Below are positions 1 to 8,222 of a DNA stretch of 50,147 nt, one piece after another (position 1 is the stretch's first letter; every line of letters begins with the position of its first letter). Under the pieces are notes generated by a model, which was given only the letters and a program-made list of their open reading frames with translations, made no database searches and was not told where the DNA came from. The stretch covers positions 1 through 50,147 of the forward strand of contig DAOTYH010000011.1 of NCBI GenBank assembly GCA_034435015.1, given 5' to 3'. Source of the DNA: DAOTYH01 sp034435015 (GTDB taxonomy: Bacteria > Chloroflexota > Anaerolineae > Aggregatilineales > UBA3940). The position numbers and the translations under genes were made by a program.

Positions 1-2
1 AC

Positions 3-200
3 GGCCAGGCGTTCATCGAGTGTTTTAACGGCACATTGCGCCGGGAGGAGTTCGGACGTACCCCCTTCAAGAGCAGTGACCTGGCTCTAGCCCAACGCCG
101 TGCCGATGACTATCCCGCCTATTATCACCACCAGCGCCCTCACTCGGCGCTGGGCATGCGTACCCCTGCTCAGGCCTTCGCGGAGTCGCATTTGATATGA
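3..200 (+). CDS. Transposase C-terminal end (DDE integrase core), cut by window edge
   Basis: An open frame enters from the left edge and stops at TGA 198-200, giving 65 residues. It contains IECFNGTLRREEF and then YHHQRPHSALGMRTPAQAF, the C-terminal part of the rve-type catalytic core seen in IS3 and IS481 family transposases. The Glu of the first block (REE) is probably the third acidic residue of the DDE triad. The N-terminus lies outside the window, so intactness cannot be judged. The stop codon is only 8 bases before an 80-bp repeat that recurs beyond the neighbouring tRNA, so the insertion sequence end probably lies within or next to that repeat. IS481 versus IS3 cannot be decided from this fragment. 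Confidence 0.85.
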   Translation, partial: GQAFIECFNGTLRREEFGRTPFKSSDLALAQRRADDYPAYYHHQRPHSALGMRTPAQAFAESHLI

Positions 201-208
201 CACATTGC

Positions 209-288
209 GGGAGTGCTCAAAAGGGTGGACATGGTGTTAACGGGTCAGCCGATTTTAGCCCTCCATATCCACTCTATTAGCCACTCCC
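209..288. repeat. 80-bp element copy 1 with inverted ends
   Basis: An 80-bp block begins GGGAGTG and ends CCACTCCC. It is repeated at 588-667 with about six substitutions and no length change. Each copy is itself an imperfect inverted repeat: the left half (GGGTGGACAT) matches the complement of the right half (ATATCCACTC). This copy starts 8 bases after the transposase stop and has a changed base in its left terminal arm. It may be an insertion-sequence end or a small non-autonomous element. Confidence 0.75.
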
Positions 289-344
289 AGAGAGGCAAAA
301 GTTTTGACGGCCCTGCCGGCCTGCGTTATAATTTTCCCCGTCGT

Positions 345-416
345 TCCCGCGTAGCTCAACGGCAGAGCAACCGGCTGTTAACCGGTGGGTTGTAGGTTCG
401 AATCCTACCGCGGGAG
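345..416 (+). tRNA. tRNA-Asn (GTT)
   Basis: A 72-nt cloverleaf can be drawn. The acceptor stem is TCCCGCG/CGCGGGA, the D arm is GCTC/GAGC, and the anticodon stem is ACCGG/CCGGT around loop CTGTTAA with anticodon GTT at 377-379. The T arm is GTAGG/CCTAC with TTCGAAT, and the discriminator base is G. CCA is not encoded, so it must be added by the nucleotidyltransferase. The gene sits between the two 80-bp elements. Confidence 0.95.
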
Positions 417-455
417 CCTTCCTTCCAAATTAGATTGCCGGGACGGACTGCCCGC

Positions 456-495
456 AAGACCCTCCGAAACACTCTAAGACCCTCCGAAACACTCT
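456..495. repeat. Perfect 20-bp tandem duplication
   Basis: The unit AAGACCCTCCGAAACACTCT occurs twice with no spacer (456-475, 476-495), downstream of tRNA-Asn in non-coding DNA. No function can be assigned. It could be a small slippage duplication or a remnant of an integration event. Confidence 0.85.
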
Positions 496-587
496 GAGAA
501 ATTGTCTGATATTTTTGACAACTCCTCTCTTTCTGCTTATATTAAGAGTCGAGGTAAGAGAGAAGCCTTCTCCAGTCTTGGCGGGTT

Positions 588-667
588 GGGAGTGGCCAAA
601 AGGGTGGACATAGTGTTAACGGGTCGGGCGATTCTAGCCCTCCATATCCACTCTATTAGCCACTCCC
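588..667. repeat. 80-bp element copy 2 with perfect 9-bp inverted ends
   Basis: This is the second copy of the block at 209-288. Its ends GGGAGTGGC and GCCACTCCC are perfect inverted repeats, and the interior again folds on itself imperfectly. No transposase gene adjoins this copy. A promoter for the downstream importer operon begins 16 bases after it. Non-coding DNA from 417 to 979 otherwise holds the tandem duplication, this element, the promoter and a long leader. Confidence 0.75.
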
Positions 668-682
668 GGCGGGTTTACGCTC

Positions 683-712
683 TTGACATATCAGTAGCAG
701 GTAGGTCATAAT
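683..712 (+). promoter_or_regulatory. Sigma-70-type promoter for the oligopeptide importer operon
   Basis: TTGACA (683-688) and CATAAT (707-712) are separated by 18 bp and point toward the binding-protein gene. The predicted leader is about 260 nt. It contains CTGGCC at 732-737, which could pair with GGCCAG at either 750-755 or 761-766, so alternative hairpins are possible. Confidence 0.55.
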
Positions 713-885
713 TATATCTACAGTTCGGTCGCTGGCCGACACTGGTTCCGGCCAGAAGAGGGCCAGTAACAGAGTATTTGCCCGTCAGGCCGGAGGCCGT
801 CTCGCTCAGAGAGGGCGTCTCGTTATTTCATATCAAGGCGCAACCTATAACAGGATTCCACGCGCCGGGTTTTGGGTAAGGAGGT

Positions 886-910
886 GTCACTGCGAGCGAA
901 GCAAAGAGAC
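886..910. repeat. Possible dispersed 'CACTGCGAGCGAAGC' repeat fragment
   Basis: GTCACTGCGAGCGAAGCAAA resembles the interspersed GTCATTGCGAGCGAAGCGAAGCAATC-type intergenic repeat known from many bacterial genomes. Only one degenerate copy is seen here, so the call rests on recollection of the motif. Confidence 0.3.
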
Positions 911-979
911 CATCCGTGTTTTGTGCTATCTCAGCTCAATGCAGATCACTAGGACCTGAAGAGAAGGAGAAGAAAGGTA

Positions 980-3016
980 ATGAAGAACACTAAATGGCTG
1001 GCTATCGCCATCCTGGTTATCGCTGGCCTCCTCATGACTGCCTGCGCGGGTGCAACACCAGAGCAGGTCATCGTGACGGTCGAGGTTCCGGGCGAGGGCG
1101 GTGAGGTGATGGTTGTCACTGCGACACCGGCCCCAGAAGCCACTGAAGCGCCTGTCGAGGCCGCCTTTAAGGATGAGCCGTATCGCGTCGGTATCTTCTC
1201 AGATATCACTACCCTCAACTACTGGGGTGCCAACGGCCCGGACAACACGGTGTGGAACTCCTATGTTCTGCCGCCGCGTCTGAGCCTGTACGGCCTGTCG
1301 GATGTTCGCTTCCAGATCATCCCCTCACTGGCCGCAGAGATGCCCGCCCCGCTGACTCAGGAAGGTGATTTCTGGGTAGTGGAGATTCCGATCCGTCAGG
1401 ACGTCATGTGGAGTGACGGCCAGCCTGTGACCGCCGAGGACGTTGCCTTCACGGCCAACACAGCCCTGAAGTTCGGGTTGATCGCAGGCAACTGGTCAAG
1501 CTGGTTTGATGCCGGCTTCCTTGATCGCATCGAGGCGGTAGACGACTACACCGTCAAGATCTTCTATCACACCAAGCCTGGTCTGGCCCGCCATGAGTAT
1601 GGCACGCTGGGTGCACCCATTCTGTGCGCTCACTTCTGGCAGCCGCTGGTGGATGAAGCCGCCGCCCCGATTGACGCGCTGGGCGAGAACCCCTCTGAAG
1701 AGGACCTGGCCGCCGCGCAGGCTGAGGCTCAGAACAACCTGTATGCCATTCAGCCCGACGGCGAGCCGCTGGCTGGCAGTTTCCTGTTCAGCAAGTGGGA
1801 AGCCGGTGCGTTTGCTGAGAACACCTACAACCCGGATTTCTTCGGCACTGGCACGGTTATCACTGAGTACTCTGATATGACCTATCAGGAAGTACAGGGT
1901 GACCGTGAGCTGATGCTGTATGGTGAGGGCACCGGCGACATTACCCTGCAGTACACGGTTGGCCCGTGGGTCAGCTCGGTTGTCTACACCATCTACGGCT
2001 CGCAGGATGCCGCTGTACTGGCACTGAAGGCTGGCGAGATTGACTTCGTGCTCAACCCGCTGGGTCTGCAGCGTGGTCTGCGCAGCCAGGTTGAGGGCGA
2101 CCCGAACCTGACGGTCATCGAGAACCCGACCAACGGCTTCCGTTACATGACCTTCAACACCCGCCGTCAGCCGATGGGTGACGTTGCCTTCCGTCAGGCT
2201 GTGGCTGTCCTGATTGACAAGCAGTTCGTGACCCGGACGGTCCTGCAGGGTGTGGCCTTCCCGCTCTACACCTTTGTGCCTGAGGCGAACGCCGCTTGGT
2301 ACTTCGATGATGTGCCCAAGTTCGGCCTCAAGGAAGACGGAACCAGCATGACCCGCGAGGAACGCGTCAATGAGGCCGTGCGCATTCTGACCGAGGCTGG
2401 CTATAGCTGGGAGGGCGGCGATGTGCCGGCCTGGGATGCGGCCAACCGTTCGGTTGACCCCGGCGGCCGGCTGATCCTGCCCAACGGCGCACGCATGCAG
2501 GAGATTACCCTGCTGGCCCCCAGCGCGGGCTATGACCCGCTCCGTTCGACCTTCGCCATCTGGATCGAGACGTGGCTGCGTGAGGCTGGTATCCCTGTGA
2601 CTGCCAACCTGACTGGCTTCAACGTCATCGTCCAGAAGATGTTCACCGAGCAGGACTTCGATCTGGCGATCTTGGGCTGGAGCCTGAGCATCTTCCCTAG
2701 CTACCTGCGTGACTTCTTCCACAGCGAGCAGGCTGTGATTGATGGTAACAACGCGGGCGGCTACAGCAATCCTGAGTTCGATGCACTGGCCGATCAGCTC
2801 CTGACCTGCGAGACCTTCGAGGCCTGCAAGGAGATCTCGGATCAGATTCAGACCATGCTGGCCACCGAACTGCCGTATGTCCTGCTGTTCGATACCGGCA
2901 TTGTCGAGGTCTACAACAGCAGTCGGCTGGTCTTCCCCTACACCAGCACACTGGCTGGTCTGCAGTCCGTCCACCAGGGTGGCGGCGGGATGCAGTCCGC
3001 GGTGTTCATCAAGTAG
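980..3016 (+). CDS. Dipeptide/oligopeptide ABC transporter substrate-binding lipoprotein (SBP family 5)
   Basis: This 678-residue protein captures peptides or related solutes outside the membrane and passes them to the permeases encoded next. The N-terminus has a Lys-containing start, a hydrophobic stretch and a lipobox LMTAC with Cys22. A Thr/Pro/Val linker (VTATPAPEATEAP) follows. The mature part shows SBP_bac_5 features such as WSDGQPVTAEDVAFT, and AFRQAVAVLIDKQFV in the second lobe. It is somewhat longer than usual for the family. The start is supported by a purine-rich AGAAGGAGAAGAAAGG site. It is the first gene of a five-gene operon and is followed by its own terminator, which fits a need for excess binding protein. 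The substrate cannot be named from sequence; peptides, nickel chelates or sugars are all possible in this family. Confidence 0.9.
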   Translation: MKNTKWLAIAILVIAGLLMTACAGATPEQVIVTVEVPGEGGEVMVVTATPAPEATEAPVEAAFKDEPYRVGIFSDITTLNYWGANGPDNTVWNSYVLPPRLSLYGLSDVRFQIIPSLAAEMPAPLTQEGDFWVVEIPIRQDVMWSDGQPVTAEDVAFTANTALKFGLIAGNWSSWFDAGFLDRIEAVDDYTVKIFYHTKPGLARHEYGTLGAPILCAHFWQPLVDEAAAPIDALGENPSEEDLAAAQAEAQNNLYAIQPDGEPLAGSFLFSKWEAGAFAENTYNPDFFGTGTVITEYSDMTYQEVQGDRELMLYGEGTGDITLQYTVGPWVSSVVYTIYGSQDAAVLALKAGEIDFVLNPLGLQRGLRSQVEGDPNLTVIENPTNGFRYMTFNTRRQPMGDVAFRQAVAVLIDKQFVTRTVLQGVAFPLYTFVPEANAAWYFDDVPKFGLKEDGTSMTREERVNEAVRILTEAGYSWEGGDVPAWDAANRSVDPGGRLILPNGARMQEITLLAPSAGYDPLRSTFAIWIETWLREAGIPVTANLTGFNVIVQKMFTEQDFDLAILGWSLSIFPSYLRDFFHSEQAVIDGNNAGGYSNPEFDALADQLLTCETFEACKEISDQIQTMLATELPYVLLFDTGIVEVYNSSRLVFPYTSTLAGLQSVHQGGGGMQSAVFIK

Positions 3017-3056
3017 TGTAAAGGGAACCCGGCACGGGGTTTGAGTGATGCCATAT

Positions 3057-3093
3057 GGGAGGGCAAGGGCAGTGCTCTTCCCTCCCTTTTTTT
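3057..3093 (+). terminator. Hairpin plus T-run after the binding-protein gene
   Basis: GGGAGGG (3057-3063) pairs with CCCTCCC (3080-3086), followed by seven T residues. It lies between the binding protein and permease genes, so it probably acts as a partial terminator that lowers expression of the downstream subunits. Confidence 0.75.
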
Positions 3094-3168
3094 CCCCGCT
3101 CGTTACAGTCCACGCTTTGACTCTCGGTCGTCTCCCCGCAGTGCCGGATGGAGGAAAGAAAACAAGAA

Positions 3169-4326
3169 ATGAGAAACTATCTCATCAAGCGGTTGGCACA
3201 AAACGTTCTAACCTTCTTTTTGTTTTTAACGATTGTTTACTTCGTGATGGATGCCCAGCCGGGGGACTTTGCGGACATTTACCTGTCCAACCCGCGGCTG
3301 ACGGCAGAGCAGCGTCAGGCTTTGCGCGCCAGTATGGGGCTGGATCAGCCGGTCTATGTCCGGTACGTGCTGTGGCTGAGGGACTTCTTCCAAGGCGATC
3401 TGGGAATCTCGTTCTCAAACTACCCCCGCCCAGTACTGGACGTGATAGCAGAGCGTGCCCCACGCACGCTGACCCTGTTCTTAACCTCAACGCTGGTCTC
3501 CTTTTATCTTGGGTTCTCAGCCGGTAAGGTTCTGGCATGGCGAAGAGGAGGACTGCTGGAGTATGTAGCCACCGTGGGCGGGGTCACGCTGTACACGGTA
3601 TTCACGCCGTGGTTCGGCCTGATGATGATCTGGATATTTGCCTACTCCCTGCGCCTGTTCCCGCTTGGTAAGTTTGTGGACCCCGTATTGTGGCAAAGTG
3701 CGCCAGTGGACGCAAACTATGTGTTCGTCCGGATGTTGCTCACAGCGCTGATCAGCTCAGTGCTGTTGTTCATCTGGCTGTTGGCTACTCAGAAGCTCGA
3801 CCCGATCACCAAGCGGCGGACACGATGGATCGGATACATTGTGCTGTTGGCGGGGATAGTAGGGTACTGGGCATTCTTCACCAGCGGGGCGGCGATCTAT
3901 GCGCTCGACATCCTCAGACACCTGATCCTGCCCGTCATGACACTGGCGCTGATCTCGTTTGCGGGGACCATGTTGTTAACGCGCAACAGCATGTTGGAGA
4001 CGCTGAGAGAAGATTATATCCTGACAGCACATGCCAAGGGCCTGCCGGAGAAAGTCGTCAGGGATCGGCACGCGGCACGTAATGCGATGTTGCCGGTGGT
4101 CACAAGCCTGGTGTTTGCACTGGCATTTGCACTGGATGGAGGAGTGATCACCGAGACGATCTTCTCATGGCCGGGGATGGGGCTGACCTTGCTGAATGCG
4201 GCGCAGTTAGAGGATATCCCGATGGTAATAGGGGGATTGGTGTTCACAGGCACGCTGGCGCTGACGGCCCATCTGGCGGCTGACATCCTGTATGCCTACC
4301 TTGATCCCCGTATCCGCTACTCGTGA
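3169..4326 (+). CDS. Oligopeptide/dipeptide ABC transporter permease, DppB type
   Basis: This inner-membrane permease (385 residues) starts MRNYLIKRLAQN, the usual beginning of DppB/OppB proteins. I chose ATG 3169 because GGAGGAAAG precedes it and an in-frame ATG at 3148 has no ribosome site. After the first transmembrane helix comes the periplasmic-type segment with LRASMGLDQPVYVRY and GDLGISF. Several more helices follow. The EAA-like cytoplasmic loop contacting the ATPases is around LREDYILTAHAKGLP. A longer-than-usual middle segment (about residues 175-235) carries extra hydrophobic helices between the common core parts. The next gene begins just downstream. Confidence 0.9.
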   Translation: MRNYLIKRLAQNVLTFFLFLTIVYFVMDAQPGDFADIYLSNPRLTAEQRQALRASMGLDQPVYVRYVLWLRDFFQGDLGISFSNYPRPVLDVIAERAPRTLTLFLTSTLVSFYLGFSAGKVLAWRRGGLLEYVATVGGVTLYTVFTPWFGLMMIWIFAYSLRLFPLGKFVDPVLWQSAPVDANYVFVRMLLTALISSVLLFIWLLATQKLDPITKRRTRWIGYIVLLAGIVGYWAFFTSGAAIYALDILRHLILPVMTLALISFAGTMLLTRNSMLETLREDYILTAHAKGLPEKVVRDRHAARNAMLPVVTSLVFALAFALDGGVITETIFSWPGMGLTLLNAAQLEDIPMVIGGLVFTGTLALTAHLAADILYAYLDPRIRYS

Positions 4327-4358
4327 GAAGCAAGGCAGATAACAATGGAGGCCCAATC

Positions 4359-5351
4359 ATGGCTGAAAAAATGGATTTAGTCCCCTCTCAACGTTCTCCT
4401 GCGGGAGAAGCCGCCGCGCGGAGTACGATTCTTCAGACGCCGCTGTGGAAAGTGCGCTTGCAGTTGGCATGGAGAGGATTCAAGAGCAACGCGGCGCTCT
4501 TTGCTGAAAACAAGATCGGGCTGATCGGGCTGGCAGTTATTGTGATGTTTGCGCTGATGGCCGCCGCCTATCCGATTCTGATCAACACCGTCTGGGACCC
4601 CAATATCTACGATCCGATCATTGGCTATGACTTCACACAGGTTGAGCAACCAGCGCCGCCGTCGCCGGCCCACTTGCTGGGGACCGATCCGCTGGGGCGG
4701 GACGTGCTCAGCCAATTGATGTACAGCGCCGCCTCGGAGTTCGCACTGGGGGTGGTGGCCGCTCTGGTGACCGTCATCGTCGCCACCACCGTTGGAGCGG
4801 TTTCAGCTTACTTTGGCGGGGCAATAGACACGATCTTCATGCGCCTGGCTGACATCATCATCATGATGCCGTTTGTGACCGTGCTGATTGTGCTGTCGGT
4901 GCTGTTTGAGATCAGGATGCTGCACCTCGCCTTGATCATTGGCATCTTGGCAGGCTTTGGGGGCGATGCGATCGTCATCAAGTCACAGGCTCTCACGATC
5001 AAGGTGCGTGCCTACATTGAGGCGGCTCGGATAGCGGGGGGCAGTGATGCGCACATCATCTTCCGGCACATTGTCCCGAATCTATTGCCGATCTCGTTCC
5101 TGTACATGATGTTCACGGTCACCAGCGCGATCTTCTCGGAGGCGGTCCTGTCGTTCTTTGGACTGCTGAACATCCGCATGTCGTGGGGCCTGATGATCCA
5201 TACCACCAGCACAGCCGGCTACCTGCTCGATCTGCAGAAGTGGTGGTTGATCTTCCCGGCCAGTATAGCCATCACCATGCTGTGTGCGGCCTTCTATCTG
5301 GTTGGCCGTGCGTTGGACGAGGTTGTCAACCCCCGTCTTCGCAAGCGTTAG
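4359..5351 (+). CDS. Oligopeptide/dipeptide ABC transporter permease, DppC type
   Basis: This is the second permease of the importer (330 residues). The start ATG 4359 has GGAGG seven bases upstream. A GTG at 4323 overlapping the preceding stop is possible but less likely. The N-terminal cytoplasmic part and first helix (KIGLIGLAVIVMFALMAA) are followed by HLLGTDPLGRDVLSQLMYSA, a hallmark of DppC/OppC. The EAA loop is near VRAYIEAARIAGGSDAHIIFRH, which docks to the ATPases. It pairs with the upstream DppB-like subunit to form the channel. Confidence 0.92.
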   Translation: MAEKMDLVPSQRSPAGEAAARSTILQTPLWKVRLQLAWRGFKSNAALFAENKIGLIGLAVIVMFALMAAAYPILINTVWDPNIYDPIIGYDFTQVEQPAPPSPAHLLGTDPLGRDVLSQLMYSAASEFALGVVAALVTVIVATTVGAVSAYFGGAIDTIFMRLADIIIMMPFVTVLIVLSVLFEIRMLHLALIIGILAGFGGDAIVIKSQALTIKVRAYIEAARIAGGSDAHIIFRHIVPNLLPISFLYMMFTVTSAIFSEAVLSFFGLLNIRMSWGLMIHTTSTAGYLLDLQKWWLIFPASIAITMLCAAFYLVGRALDEVVNPRLRKR

Positions 5352-5413
5352 TCAATGTGTGCTCTACGTCTACTTGACATGACCGTGTACTGAGGAGTCA
5401 GGGAGTCCTGAAC

Positions 5414-6382
5414 GTGAGTGAACCACTTCTAAGAGTTGAAAACTTAACGATGCACTATACAACGCGGGCGGGAGATGTGAAGGCGGTTGATGACGTCTCC
5501 TTTACGCTCGCACAAGGCGACTCGTTGGGGCTGGTGGGCGAATCGGGTTGCGGAAAGACATCCGTCGCGCTCACTCTGCTCCGCCTGATGCCTGATAATG
5601 CCAAAATCCTGAGGGGGAAGGTCTGGCTTGGCGATACCGAGCTGTTGTCCCTTCCGTATGAAGAGATGCGCAAAATCCGCTGGAATCGCATCTCGATGAT
5701 TTTTCAGGCGGCTATGAACTCGCTCAACCCCGTTTACCGCGTAGGCGACCAGATCATTGAAGCGCTCAACACCCATATTGGGGTGATGAGCATTGATCAG
5801 GCCCGCCAGCGTGTCGCTGAGCTGTTTGAACTGGTCGGCCTTGACCCGGCCCTGATGGATCGCTATCCACACGAGTTCAGCGGCGGGATGCGCCAGCGTG
5901 CGGTGATCGCCATGGCCCTTTCCTGCAATCCTGACCTGATCATTGCTGACGAGCCGACCACAGCGCTTGATGTGATTGTGCAGGATCGCGTCCTGCGCCA
6001 GTTGGAGGAAGTTCAGGCCAAGCTGGGAATGAGCATGATCTACATCTCGCACGATATTGCCGTCATCGCTGAGGTCAGCAATCGGATCGGTGTCATGTAC
6101 GCCGGCCAGATGGCAGAGATAGCTGACTCGATCGAAATCTTTGAGCGGCCCCTTCACCCCTACACCTTCGCCCTGATGGGTTCATTCCCCAGCATCAAGG
6201 GGAAGAAACACGCCTTGGAGCCACTGCCGGGTGAGCCGCCCAACCTGATCTCGCCTCCATCTGGCTGCCGGTTCCACCCTCGCTGTTCACGGGCAACTGA
6301 GCAGTGCAAGAACGAGGTGCCCATCTTCCGTGATTACGGGAACAATCACTTTGCCGCTTGCTGGCATCCACTGGAAGTGTGA
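5414..6382 (+). CDS. Oligopeptide/dipeptide ABC transporter ATPase, DppD type
   Basis: This cytoplasmic ATPase (322 residues) powers the importer together with the next gene. It has Walker A GESGCGKTS at about residues 41-49, the signature FSGGMRQRA, Walker B LIIADEPTTALD and the switch His in YISHD. The C-terminal oligo_HPY extension carries the Cys-containing CRFHPRCSRATEQC segment, which in relatives of this family can hold an iron-sulfur cluster. The start is GTG 5414 with a GGGAG site. The stop lies one base before the next gene's start. Confidence 0.93.
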   Translation: MSEPLLRVENLTMHYTTRAGDVKAVDDVSFTLAQGDSLGLVGESGCGKTSVALTLLRLMPDNAKILRGKVWLGDTELLSLPYEEMRKIRWNRISMIFQAAMNSLNPVYRVGDQIIEALNTHIGVMSIDQARQRVAELFELVGLDPALMDRYPHEFSGGMRQRAVIAMALSCNPDLIIADEPTTALDVIVQDRVLRQLEEVQAKLGMSMIYISHDIAVIAEVSNRIGVMYAGQMAEIADSIEIFERPLHPYTFALMGSFPSIKGKKHALEPLPGEPPNLISPPSGCRFHPRCSRATEQCKNEVPIFRDYGNNHFAACWHPLEV

Positions 6383-6383
6383 T

Positions 6384-7382
6384 ATGGCAACTAATGATCA
6401 AACTCTGGTAAAGGTCGAGAATCTCGTCAAGTACTTCCCAGTGGAGGGAGGGCTGTTCTCACGCGTCAGGGGCCAGATACATGCTGTGGATGACATCAGC
6501 TTCGAAATCCAGCAGGGCAAGAGTCTGGGGCTGGTAGGCGAGTCGGGTTGCGGGAAGACCACGACCGGTAAGCTGATGGTACGCCTGTATCAGCCGACGT
6601 CGGGCACGATCAAAATCAGAACGGCGGAAGGGACGCTGGAGGACATTGCTTTCCGAAGGGGAAAGGCCCTGAAGGCTTTCAGGCGGCGTGTCCAGATGAT
6701 CTTTCAGGACCCTTACGAGTCGCTAAACCCGCGCCGCACAGTCTTCGATACAGTGGCTGAGCCGCTGGCGGTACAGGGTATCGGCACACTGATCGAACGC
6801 GAGGAGAAAGTCGCCGACCTGCTGGCGTTGGTGGGGCTGACCCCGCCTGATACGTTTATGTTCCGTTTCCCGCATGAACTGTCAGGCGGACAGCGACAGC
6901 GTGTGGCCATTGCCCGTGCGCTCATCGTTGATCCGGTATTCATTGCCGCTGATGAGCCGACCTCCATGTTGGATGTCTCGATCCGTATCGGCGTCATGCA
7001 GTTGATGGCCGATCTGGCTGACCGCTTCGGCGTGAGTTACCTGTACATCACCCACGATCTGGCCGTAGCGCGGTACATGTGCCAGGACGTGGCGGTTATG
7101 TACCTTGGCAAGATGGTTGAGAAGGCAGAGACAGAAGAACTGCTCGCTCATCCGTTGCATCCCTATACCAAGGCGCTTCTGGCGGCCACGCCTGTACCTG
7201 ACCCGCGTCTAAGGCGTGACATCATCAACATCAAAGGCGGTATCAGCAAACCTGTTGATCCGCCGCCGCAATGCCGCTTCTATGAACGTTGCCCGATTGC
7301 GGATGAGTTCTGCAAGAACAATGTTCATCCCCCTCTGGAGGACAAGGGTGGGGGGCACTTTGTGGCTTGCTACAAGGTCTAG
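6384..7382 (+). CDS. Oligopeptide/dipeptide ABC transporter ATPase, DppF type
   Basis: This is the second ATPase of the importer (332 residues). It shows Walker A GESGCGKTTTGKL, the signature LSGGQRQRVAIARAL, Walker B FIAADEPTSMLDVS and H-loop YITHD. A C-terminal oligo_HPY region ends with CRFYERCPIADEFC. I chose ATG 6384, where GGAAG precedes the start and the usual DppF N-terminus (LVKVENLVKYFPV) follows at once. An upstream ATG at 6330 would overlap dppD by 53 bases. The gene ends the operon, and a strong terminator follows within 40 bases. Confidence 0.93.
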   Translation: MATNDQTLVKVENLVKYFPVEGGLFSRVRGQIHAVDDISFEIQQGKSLGLVGESGCGKTTTGKLMVRLYQPTSGTIKIRTAEGTLEDIAFRRGKALKAFRRRVQMIFQDPYESLNPRRTVFDTVAEPLAVQGIGTLIEREEKVADLLALVGLTPPDTFMFRFPHELSGGQRQRVAIARALIVDPVFIAADEPTSMLDVSIRIGVMQLMADLADRFGVSYLYITHDLAVARYMCQDVAVMYLGKMVEKAETEELLAHPLHPYTKALLAATPVPDPRLRRDIINIKGGISKPVDPPPQCRFYERCPIADEFCKNNVHPPLEDKGGGHFVACYKV

Positions 7383-7418
7383 GAACGCGGCAGTTAGTTG
7401 TCTAGTTGCTTTACAGCA

Positions 7419-7456
7419 AAACAAGGCCCAGCTCATAAGGCTGGGCTTGTTTTCTT
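7419..7456 (+). terminator. Rho-independent terminator of the peptide importer operon
   Basis: GCCCAGC (7426-7432) pairs with GCTGGGC (7439-7445), extended by AACAA/TTGTT, and is followed by TTGTTTTCTTT. The stem also allows weak termination from the opposite side. Confidence 0.85.
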
Positions 7457-7595
7457 TGGGACGAAGTTGACCCCTGCCCCATTAGGGAGCGTTGGCGCTG
7501 AAAGCCTTTTGGGCGTATTCTTCATGCTGTGGCCGGAAACCTGTAGCTGGCCGACGTGGACGCGGAAACTCATCTGCCGGGGGCGTCACGCGACG

Positions 7596-8222
7596 ATGCG
7601 AGAATTAATCTTTGCCACAGGCAATCAGGCTAAACTGGCTCAGATGGCCTTTGTCATTGCCGCCCTGAAAGTGCCCATACGTCTGATCGCGGCACGCGAA
7701 CGGTATGGTGAACTGGCCGCCTATGAAGAGGTGGGCAGCACAGCCGCCGCCGTTTCACGGTATGGCGCTCAGGTTGTCGCTAAACGGCTGGGAGTGCCGG
7801 TGTTGGTCGAAGACACAACCTTCCACGTTGCGGCTCTGGGCGGCGCACCGGGCGTTCAGGCCGGGCGGTATCTGATAGAGCACGGGCGCGCTGGAATCCT
7901 CAAGGCTCTTGAGGGAGAGAGCCGCCGCGATGCCGCTATTGTTTCTGCGGCAAGCTGGGCTACTCCTGAAGGCGACATCTACACATGGGTTACCGCTCTT
8001 CAAGGGCAGGTTGCGCCTGCCGAGCGGTGGCTTAGAGGTTTGCCTGTTTGGATCGCGCCGACGCCCGATGATCCGCTGGGGGGCGGGTACAATGCGATCT
8101 TTATTCCGCGCGGTATTGCCTATACGCTGGCAGAAGTTCCTCCCGAAGATGCTCTGCATCTCGGCTACCGCGAGCCGAATTTTTGCGCCGCCATTACCTT
8201 TCTGCTAGAACATCCTGATTGA
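7596..8222 (+). CDS. RdgB/HAM1-like non-canonical purine NTP pyrophosphatase
   Basis: This 208-residue cytosolic protein belongs to the Ham1/ITPase superfamily, which hydrolyses dITP, ITP or XTP to the monophosphate and keeps damaged purines out of nucleic acids. The N-terminal FATGNQAKLAQM matches the T/S-x-N-x-x-K nucleotide site. VLVEDTTFHVAAL corresponds to the usual EDSGLxVxAL. GAPGVQAGRYL is a modified version of the family's PGxxSARY. The changes from consensus mean the substrate could differ. The start ATG 7596 is the family start; in-frame codons upstream run back through the terminator and were rejected. The gene has no clear ribosome site. The next gene overlaps its stop codon (TGATGA). 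Confidence 0.8.
   Translation: MRELIFATGNQAKLAQMAFVIAALKVPIRLIAARERYGELAAYEEVGSTAAAVSRYGAQVVAKRLGVPVLVEDTTFHVAALGGAPGVQAGRYLIEHGRAGILKALEGESRRDAAIVSAASWATPEGDIYTWVTALQGQVAPAERWLRGLPVWIAPTPDDPLGGGYNAIFIPRGIAYTLAEVPPEDALHLGYREPNFCAAITFLLEHPD

Noticed and set aside
1496..2974. A 492-codon open frame antisense to the peptide binding-protein gene
   Set aside because: It is a frame shadow in GC-rich DNA, overlaps a clear lipoprotein gene fully, and shows no domain motif or ribosome site.
3045..3527. 160-codon open frame overlapping the DppB start
   Set aside because: It is in a different frame from the clear permease and crosses the terminator, with no family resemblance.
5444..6157. Long antisense open frame inside the DppD-type ATPase gene
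   Set aside because: The sense gene has every ABC ATPase motif. The antisense sequence resembles nothing.
7398..7595. N-terminal extension of the RdgB-like protein
   Set aside because: It runs through the terminator of the preceding operon. The family motif starts right after ATG 7596.
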